Below, piece by piece: positions 8,619 to 12,768 of a stretch of DNA of 12,768 bases; the stretch's first letter is position 1, and every line of letters begins with the position of its first letter. The DNA is from Spirogloea muscicola. Its lineage: Eukaryota; Streptophyta; Zygnematophyceae; Spirogloeales; Spirogloeaceae. The position numbers and the translations under genes are program-made. Below the pieces are notes generated by a model. It was given only the letters and a program-made list of their open reading frames with translations, did not search any database and was not told the DNA's origin. The stretch covers positions 841,641 through 854,408 of the forward strand of contig WELB01000037.1 of the NCBI GenBank assembly GCA_009602725.1, read 5' to 3'.

Positions 8619-9269
8619 AGTAGCTCATAGCCCTGCAGTGCGACTGGAGCAATGAAGCTCACACTGCTGGGCACGTGCCACTTCACCAGAATACAATTAA
8701 TTAGTAGTAGTTGCAAGGCACCAGTGGCGGACTGGTCACTGTGAGGTGTTGGGCAGGGAAAAAAGTAGGGTTGATTTGCCCCTAGGCATACAGACTTGAA
8801 AGGAAGTCTCCTGCAGACAGTACTCAACCAACAGAGCGACCACAGGCGTGACTTCAGATGACGTGAACTCTGTAGCATCTTAGAGGAAGGCGGTCGCTGC
8901 GTTGAGGCACATACAAGGGAGATAAATGGGCGGAGAGGTGGTTCTCAAGGCTCCTCAGGAGGCTCAAGACCCCGCAGGATCCACTGGCCAATACACGTGC
9001 ACAAAAGTGGGGGCTGGCTACGAGCACGCAATGCAATGCAAGAGCTGGGGAGCTATAAGGACATGGCAGCTGCTGCCGCCGCACTCCAGGGCATGGGTTG
9101 CCAAGGAAGCACGCGCGCCCTACTCGTGAGACAACTGGTCACCTTGGCAAGTCAGTAGCTCAAGAGCAAGGGAGCGCCTGCCAGTGCAGCGTCCAGGGCA
9201 GTCCAGAGCTACTAGGAAGAATGGTCGCCAGCACATAGCTCCTGGTACTCCGTGCATCTTCTTCTCTTA
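8619..9269 (+). other. 3' flank of the lipid kinase gene
   Basis: I see no gene and no copy of the repeat family here. Open frames on both strands are short or lie antisense to the last exon. No TGTAA signal was seen on the plus strand, so the polyadenylation site is unassigned. The stretch includes a small inverted repeat, ACCAGT/ACTGGT, at about 8720-8737. Confidence 0.5.
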
Positions 9270-9383
9270 GATCAGCTGGGCTGGCCTTGCACAGCCACCA
9301 CCACCTCGTTAGAAGAGCTAATACCGTCTTCCACCGGATGGCCAGGAGGCTCGGATGGTGGTGAGCAGGTGGCCCTCGTGTTT
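9270..9383 (+). mobile_element. Degenerate LINE 3' UTR piece with hairpin motif, + strand
   Basis: The hairpin variant GGGCTGGCCTTGCACAGCC lies at 9278-9296 and is followed by a CACCACC box, as in the copy at 5418-5436. It marks the left edge of the second repeat patch. Similarity to the family is not clear between 9300 and 9380. Confidence 0.5.
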
Positions 9384-9770
9384 ATGCATGTGCTCACCCA
9401 AGGATATTAGTGCCCCCCTTAGCCAACCCATCACCCCGTTACCAGGACATTTGCAAGGCTAGAATTGGCCTTTCCATTTCATGCGCACCACGCGCCTTCT
9501 CTCTGTGTTTACTGACTCCGGCTTGCAGCTGCGGCTGGGGCTGGGGCGAGGGCTGAGAGAGGCCACCCCCAAGAATCCTGAAGGCTGTGAGTGGCCAGCC
9601 CAACAGAAAGTGAGCTCTTTAAAGGGGGGCCGGGGGCTGTGAAAGAGGGGGAAGGCGCGCGGTGCGCATGAAGAGTAAGGAGATGCCAATTCTAGCCTTA
9701 CAAATGTCCTGTTAACGGGGTAATGAGTTGGCTAAGGGGGGCACTGATATCCTCGAGTGAGCACCATACA
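9384..9770. repeat. Large palindrome of two tail-to-tail LINE 3' ends
   Basis: The arms are about 9384-9505 and 9645-9770, with a spacer of about 139 bp. The left arm reads on the plus strand V-L-T-Q-G-Y with TAG at 9408-9410. The right arm reads on the minus strand V-L-T-R-G-Y-Q-C-P-P with a stop at 9734-9732. Both continue inward through a CCCCCCTTAG box and a TTACCAGGACATTTG-like box (TTAACAGGACATTTG on the right) to CATGCGCACC and GCGCGCCTTC-type boxes. The arms match well but carry scattered substitutions and small gaps, so this is older than the palindrome at 5005-5294. The spacer contains the hairpin variant GGCTGTGAGTGGCCAGCCC at 9583-9601. Confidence 0.85.
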
Positions 9771-9992
9771 AATCTGACAAGCTAAGCTGAGAAGCCAGAA
9801 AAAACGAGAGAAAAAAGAGAGGAGAAATACTCTTCCAATAGAGGCGATGGCTGTGTTGGCCTGCCAAGAAAAGAACGAACAAGGTTCGAAGGGGCCAGGA
9901 AAGCGCTGAAGCACACGAGCCTCAAGGGGCGAGCACTCTCTTCTCAAGTGGCTACTGGTGCTCAGTATTTTCTGTTGAGCAGCCGCCAGCCC
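9771..9992 (-). mobile_element. LINE 3' end, minus strand
   Basis: On the minus strand G-W-R-L-L-N-R-K-Y ends in TGA at 9964-9962. The 3' untranslated region follows, with the blocks TAGCCACTTG, GTGTGCTT, CAGCGCTTTCCTGGCCCC and TTGTTCGTTC, then a weak hairpin at 9849-9865 and ATTGGAAGAG. It runs straight into the next minus-strand tail, S-L-S-D-L-Y with a frame change to V-L-T-R-G-Y-Q-C-P-P, which forms the right palindrome arm. The two are thus head-to-tail. Confidence 0.7.
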
Positions 9993-10029
9993 AGAGGGGA
10001 CACAGCCACCGGCATCCCTTGAGGAAAGC

Positions 10030-10325
10030 GTTTGGTCGCTTCAAGCAGCTCTTTCAATGTAAGGTGATGGCTGTAAGCGCTGGTTTTTCTTGTAAGACGA
10101 AACAGAGAGACTCTTCCAGTGGTGGGCGGTGGCTGTGACTGGCCATCCAGGAGATGTTTACAAAGATCCAGAAACTACTAAATTGCTAAAGCACACAGCG
10201 ACTCAAGTGGCCACTGACTGTTCAAAATTCCCTGTTGAGCAGCCGCAGGTCACAGACGTGGGCTTTTCCAAAGGCTGCCGAGGCTGTGTAAAGCCAGTCT
10301 AGAAAGAATGTAGTGTCCACGTAGC
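10030..10325 (-). mobile_element. LINE 3' end, minus strand, with partial copies around it
   Basis: On the minus strand V-C-D-L-R-L-L-N-R-E-F ends in TGA at 10224-10222. Its 3' untranslated region contains GTGTGCTTTAGCAATTT and the hairpin variant at 10129-10149, then CACTGGAAGAG. Upstream of the tail (10282-10299) lies another hairpin copy preceded by GTCCAC and CATTCTTT, the end of a preceding copy. Downstream, about 10045-10075, is a truncated block with CTTACATTGAAAGAG, as at 4170-4190. Confidence 0.65.
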
Positions 10326-10337
10326 AGGTTCCCTGTC

Positions 10338-10508
10338 TATAGCATTAATGCGTTCATGCATTTATCTATGTGCCTACAGCGGTCCCAGGCGATTGCTTTG
10401 CATCGCCGGGCTGGTCGCGCCCTTGCAGCAGCCTCTGGCTGGCGCAGCGGGGTTGCTCTTCCTCCCCTCAGCTCAGCTGACTTTCTACTGCTGACACCGG
10501 GGTACTAA
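10338..10508 (+). mobile_element. LINE C-terminal fragment with an uninterrupted frame, + strand
   Basis: Fifty-six codons are open from TAT at 10338 to TAA at 10506-10508. They read through L-Q-R-S-Q-A-I-A-L-H-R-R-A-G-R-A-L-A-A-A-S-G and S-A-D-F-L-L-L-T-P-G-Y. No frameshift or internal stop is present, unlike in the longest copy. There is no start codon near the upstream edge and no 3' untranslated region directly after the stop, so it is a fragment. It starts head-to-head with the minus-strand piece ending near 10325. Confidence 0.75.
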
Positions 10509-10596
10509 GAGCGCCCTGTCTGCCTAGCCTGTGGCTCCGTCATGAACACTCGTATGCATCTGGCTGGCTTTCAATATCAGCAGCCGCATTCTTCTA

Positions 10597-10856
10597 TAGC
10601 CAGAGGTTGCCGTGCAGCCCAAGCGCGACTAGCACGCAGATGCAGCGCGTGCGCCCATTTGACCGGTTGCAGCGATATTGACAGGCGCATGCGATACACC
10701 TGGGCGAGAGAGCCTGCAGCATTGAAGTACGCCTGCTCCCGCTGGGAACAGGAGAATGCGGCTGCTGATCTTGATGATTAAAGGGCGGCCCCTGGGAGAG
10801 TCGGGACACCGCGCTGCATGCTAGCCGGTGCAGGAGCTCGAGCCACCGAGTGCCGA
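10597..10856 (-). mobile_element. LINE C-terminal fragment, minus strand, lacking its 3' end
   Basis: On the minus strand it starts F-G-T-R-W-L-E-L-L-H-R-L-A. After an extra block of about 45-60 bases and a frame change it continues Y-F-N-A-A-G-S-L-A-Q-V-Y-R-M-R-L-S-I-S-L-Q and A-L-H-L-R-A-S-R-A, then diverges near 10600. It has neither the L-L-T-R-G-Y end nor a 3' untranslated region. It begins directly after the CTTCTTCTTC end of the copy to its right. Confidence 0.72.
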
Positions 10857-11145
10857 AGAAGAAGAAGTGCCACTCCCAATGGGAGCAAGGGCTGTGAAAA
10901 GCCAGCCCGACAGGAGTTGGCAAAGGTTCGAAAGGGGCCAAAAAAGGCTTAGCAGCTACAAAAGAAGAAGGGCAAGAAGAAGAGGCCTGAAGAAGCTATG
11001 GCAGTACGGACCACTCAGTAGTTACGAGTGAGGAGCCTGAAATCCGACAGACTAGCTGCCGGAAATCTATCCCCCCGACGAAAGCCGGAGGCCGCAGCGA
11101 GAGCGCGGCCAGCACGCAGATGCAAGGCTTGGGCCATGGACCGCT
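10857..11145 (-). mobile_element. LINE 3' end with complete 3' UTR, minus strand
   Basis: The coding part (11145 to 11015) reads Q-R-S-M-A-Q-A-L-H-L-R-A-G-R-A-L-A-A-A-S-G-F-R-R-G, then A-A-S-L-S-D-F-R-L-L-T-R-N-Y and TGA at 11017-11015, in one open frame. The 3' untranslated region contains the hairpin at 10889-10908, a CTCCCATTGGGAGTGGCAC block and a CTTCTTCTTC end. The coding part starts exactly where the 3' end of the preceding copy (GGGCGAGCACTTCCC) stops. Confidence 0.78.
10889..10908 (-). repeat. LINE 3' UTR hairpin motif
   Basis: GGGCTG pairs with CAGCCC around an 8-nt loop. On the minus strand it is followed by a CCCATTGGGAG box and the CTT run. Confidence 0.75.
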
Positions 11146-11515
11146 GAAAAGGGAAGTGCTCGCCCATAGAGAAAAGGGGCTGGCAAAGCCAGCCCAAAAG
11201 AATGGACTATGTCCAAAGCCAAAGAAAGACAAGCCAGAAAAGGACTACAGTCCAGAACACAAGACGATGCAGAGGGAAGCTCAGTACCCGCGAGTGAGCA
11301 ACAGCAGGGAGACCGCCAATCTCATAACGATAGACTTGGGCCCACGAGCCAGCGGCGTTGAAGTCGGCCTCACTGTGCCTGCGGGCCACAGCGTGCTGCG
11401 CAAGCCTGGCCAGCAGGTCGAGCCACTGGCACCCAAGAGCCCCGTGCACGTCCACAGCCGAAGGCCCCGCCCCGTGGACGTCAACGGCAATGGGGAAGAG
11501 GTGACCTCTTCATAG
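11146..11515 (-). mobile_element. LINE 3' end with internal deletion, minus strand
   Basis: On the minus strand the frame reads P-I-A-V-D-V-H-G-A, then a near-repeat A-V-D-V-H-G-A-L-G, W-L-D-L-L-A-R-L-A, E-A-D-F-N-A-A-G-S-W-A-Q-V-Y-R. After a one-base shift comes M-R-L-A-V-S-L joined directly to L-L-L-T-R-G-Y and TGA at 11283-11281. About 35 codons present in other copies are missing at this join. The 3' untranslated region includes TTTGGACATAGTCCATTC, the perfect hairpin at 11176-11195 and CTCTATGGGCGAGCAC. It starts back to back with the plus-strand copy at 11518. Confidence 0.78.
11176..11195 (-). repeat. LINE 3' UTR hairpin motif, perfect stem
   Basis: An 8-bp perfect stem, GGGCTGGC/GCCAGCCC, has a 3-nt AAA loop on the plus strand. 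The flanks CTCGCCCATAGAGAAAAG and AAAAGAATGGAC are shared with the other well-preserved copies. Confidence 0.85.
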
Positions 11516-11517
11516 TT

Positions 11518-11694
11518 GCCTGCTATAGAGTGCGGCTATCATTGAGTCTGCAGCGCTCCCAGGCTTTTGCGATACACCCGCGTGCTGGGCGTGCATTAGG
11601 CCAGGCTAATGGCTTCCATGGTGGTGGTCTGGCTCCTCAGTTTAGCATGTCAGATATGTAGGTGCTGACTCGAGGATATGGATGCCCCCCTTAG
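11518..11694 (+). mobile_element. LINE C-terminal fragment of the CPP subtype, + strand
   Basis: From TAT at 11524 the frame reads Y-R-V-R-L-S-L-S-L-Q-R-S-Q-A-F-A-I-H-P-R-A-G-R-A-L, though one residue group later differs from other copies. It then reads M-S-D-M, a TAG at 11659-11661, and V-L-T-R-G-Y-G-C-P-P with TAG at 11692-11694. The extra C-P-P ending and the CCCCCCTTAG box match the copies in the 9384-9770 palindrome and define a subtype. Confidence 0.75.
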
Positions 11695-11900
11695 GGTCTT
11701 GGCGTAGTGCCTCGTTTCCTGCTCAAGCTATTCCGCCCTGATGTTGCTCACTCGCGGGTATTGAGCTTTCCTTTTGCATCTTCATGGAAATTTTGGCCGT
11801 GGTTTGTAGTGTAGTCCCTTTTTGGCACCTCTTTCTTTGGCTGTGGACATTGTCCATTCTTTTTGGGCTGGCTTTGCCAGCCCCTCTTCTCGTCAGGCAT
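11695..11900 (+). mobile_element. LINE 3' end with 3' UTR, + strand
   Basis: Y-S-A-L-M-L-L-T-R-G-Y runs from 11729 to TGA at 11762-11764. The 3' untranslated region includes TTTGGCTGTGGACATTGTCC, the perfect hairpin at 11865-11884 and a CCTCTTCTCGTC end, followed by two copies of the 7-mer GGCATCA. The next tail follows directly. The coding part is only eleven codons long. Confidence 0.75.
11865..11884 (+). repeat. LINE 3' UTR hairpin motif, perfect stem
   Basis: GGGCTGGC and GCCAGCCC form an 8-bp stem with a TTT loop. It is preceded by TTGTCCATTCTTTTT and is the mirror of the copies at 11176-11195 and 12334-12353. Confidence 0.85.
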
Positions 11901-12080
11901 CAGGCATCAGTTAGCGACCTCTATGTGCTGACTCGTTGTTACTGAGCGGGTCAGCTTAGCAGCAGGTGACGTACATTTGTCGATGTGCTTGCCTTTGTAC
12001 TCGGCCACACATGGCCCTCCATCTCTCAATGCACACGTTTTTCTTCTTCATGGGCGAGCACTTTCTTCTTTCCTTGGCTA
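11901..12080 (+). mobile_element. LINE tail and 3' terminal box, + strand
   Basis: V-S-D-L-Y-V-L-T-R-C-Y runs from 11911 to TGA at 11941-11945 (approximate). About 95 bases follow in which I cannot recognise the family. Then comes CTTCTTCATGGGCGAGCAC with TTTCTTCTTTCC (about 12044-12076), which is the terminal box of the 3' untranslated region without its hairpin. A GGCTAACTCACTAGCCCATTACCAGG block follows, as in the arms of the 9384-9770 palindrome. Confidence 0.6.
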
Positions 12081-12127
12081 ACTCACTAGCCCATTACCAG
12101 GGAGAAAAACGCGCGGCCAGATTGACT

Positions 12128-12149
12128 GGTGGCTGGGAAAGGCCAGCCC
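12128..12149 (-). repeat. LINE 3' UTR hairpin motif
   Basis: GGCTGG and CCAGCC form a 6-bp stem, followed by CAAAAGAATGGACAAGG. It is a minus-strand copy between two blocks of the TTACCAGG type (about 12095-12103 and 12182-12240). Confidence 0.75.
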
Positions 12150-12225
12150 AAAAGAATGGACAAGGTCTGGCTATCGTTCCATTACCAGGACATTTGTGAA
12201 GGCAAGAATCGGCCTCTCTTTCGCG

Positions 12226-12248
12226 CGCCTTCTCTCTTCCAGAAGGCG
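12226..12248. repeat. Inverted repeat at a repeat-repeat junction
   Basis: CGCCTTCT at 12226-12233 and AGAAGGCG at 12241-12248 enclose a 7-nt loop. They mark the point where a plus-oriented block (ACCAGGACATTTG to GCGCGCCTTCTC) meets a minus-oriented 3' tail. Confidence 0.7.
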
Positions 12249-12282
12249 AGAGAGAGAAGAAAGTGCTCGCCCATTGAGAATA

Positions 12283-12302
12283 GGGGCTGGAACAACCAGC
12301 CC
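12283..12302 (-). repeat. LINE 3' UTR hairpin motif
   Basis: GGGCTGG and CCAGCCC form a 7-bp perfect stem with an AACAA loop. It is the second unit of a tandem pair with the copy at 12334-12353. Confidence 0.82.
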
Positions 12303-12333
12303 GAAAAGAAGAAGGCTCGCCCATAAAGAAAGA

Positions 12334-12353
12334 GGGGCTGGCAAAGCCAGCCC
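12334..12353 (-). repeat. LINE 3' UTR hairpin motif, perfect stem
   Basis: An 8-bp stem, GGGCTGGC/GCCAGCCC, has an AAA loop on the plus strand and is identical to the copy at 11176-11195. Confidence 0.85.
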
Positions 12354-12547
12354 AAAAAGAATGGACAATGTCCAAAGCCGAAGAATGAGAAGCCGAGGAA
12401 GGACTCCTCTACTCTACCAATCACAGGAAAAGGAATGAACAGAGTTGGAGAAGGGGGCCAGGGGAAGCGCTAAGAAACAGAAACAAAGCAGCTACGAGAC
12501 ACTCAGTAACCCCTGCTAAGCAGCCGCAGATCAGAGATGCTGGGCTC

Positions 12548-12768
12548 AGGCGAGAGAGAGAGGGGGAAGAGGCTCGTCGTCGCGTGGATGGTCGTCACAT
12601 GTGCTCCGGCCACAGGCCAAAGCGGCTCGGGTGGCCACTGAGGCGCAGCTCCCGCCCGGGAAAGGCCACGTCTCGGCGGAGCTGCTGGCCGGAAGACGGA
12701 GCCGACGCCCCGGGCACGCCGCAGTGCCGGGCATGGCGGCCGCCGCCGCCGCGGCCGTGGCGGGCGCC
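12548..12768 (+). other. GC-rich region, probable start of the next gene (partial)
   Basis: After a purine-rich run (GAGAGAGAGAGGGGG, about 12552-12566) the sequence becomes very GC-rich, as at the start of the window. Two plus-strand frames stay open to the edge. One starts with ATG 12733 and reads M-A-A-A-A-A-A-A-V-A-G-A, similar in style to the Ala-rich N-terminus of the lipid kinase. The other starts with ATG 12599 and is rich in Arg and Ser. Either could be the N-terminus of a gene cut by the window. The ATG at 12733, in the context GGGCATGGCGG, looks the better start. No function can be given. Confidence 0.35.

Larger units (their letters stand above)
12249..12547 (-). mobile_element. 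LINE 3' end with the best-preserved 3' UTR, minus strand
   Basis: On the minus strand I-S-D-L-R-L-L-S-R-G-Y ends in TGA at 12505-12503. The 3' untranslated region shares CGTAGCTGCTTTGTTTC and TTAGCGCTTCCCCTGGCC with the palindrome arms at 5005-5294, then TTGGACATTGTCCATTC. It contains two hairpins in tandem, at 12334-12353 and 12283-12302. Each is followed by an ATGGGCGAGC box and a CTT-rich run. No coding sequence remains upstream of I-S-D-L. Confidence 0.78.

Noticed and set aside
8450-8878. 142-codon open frame on the minus strand
   Set aside because: It lies antisense to the last exon of the lipid kinase and its 3' flank, has no recognisable motif, and the plus-strand exon is well supported.
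9384-9770. Palindrome as a MITE with terminal inverted repeats
   Set aside because: The arms contain the retroelement C-terminal codons and 3' UTR, and no target-site duplication is evident at the outer edges, so two inverted retroelement ends explain it better.
11120-11515. 131-codon plus-strand open frame
   Set aside because: It is antisense to the minus-strand retroelement copy, whose reading matches other copies.
4189-12353. Regularly recurring hairpins as a CRISPR array or as bacterial terminators
   Set aside because: Spacing is irregular, copies lie on both strands, and each is tied to the retroelement tail. The host genes have introns, so this is eukaryotic DNA.

Overview
The window looks like nuclear DNA of a green-lineage eukaryote, most likely a unicellular green alga. 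It is moderately GC-rich. Its two recognisable genes are built from 8 and 12 short exons separated by GT-AG introns of about 90 to 310 bp, and both proteins resemble the plant-type members of their families. No ribosomal or tRNA gene, operon or CRISPR array is visible. The genus cannot be named from the sequence alone.

Layout. Positions 1-494 are a very GC-rich 5' flank. Positions 495-2992 (+) hold a complete plant-type mitochondrial pyruvate dehydrogenase kinase (PDK) gene of 8 exons and 382 codons. Positions 2993 to about 3900 are its 3' flank, with two inverted-repeat structures. From about 3905 to 5440 lies a dense patch of retroelement fragments on both strands. Positions 5486-8618 (+) hold a complete 12-exon lipid kinase gene of 342 codons, of the sphingoid-base kinase / diacylglycerol-kinase-like type. 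Positions 8619 to about 9270 are plain 3' flank. From about 9270 to 12550 lies a second, larger patch of the same retroelement. The last 200 bases are GC-rich and probably hold the start of another gene, cut by the window end.

The main discovery-type signal is in the two repeat patches. At least fourteen short segments, on both strands, end in variants of one reading: S-D-L-x-L-L-T-R-G-Y followed by a stop codon. Longer copies extend upstream through a run with G-R-A-L-A-A-A, then M-R-L-S-I-S-L-Q-R-S, then F-V-P-L-A-V-D-V-H-G-A. I read this as the C-terminal end of the reverse transcriptase of a non-LTR (LINE-type) retrotransposon. After the stop comes a shared 3' untranslated region. It carries a small hairpin (GGGCTGGC, 3-nt loop, GCCAGCCC, or a variant), then an ATGGGCGAGCAC-like box, then a short CTT-rich end. 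All copies lack their 5' part. They are joined head-to-tail, head-to-head and tail-to-tail, forming chains and two large palindromes (about 5005-5294 and 9384-9770). One chain end lies less than 50 bases upstream of the lipid kinase start codon.

The two genes have no evident joint pathway. PDK acts on the mitochondrial pyruvate dehydrogenase complex, and the other kinase phosphorylates a membrane lipid. They are simply neighbours on the same strand, separated by repeats.
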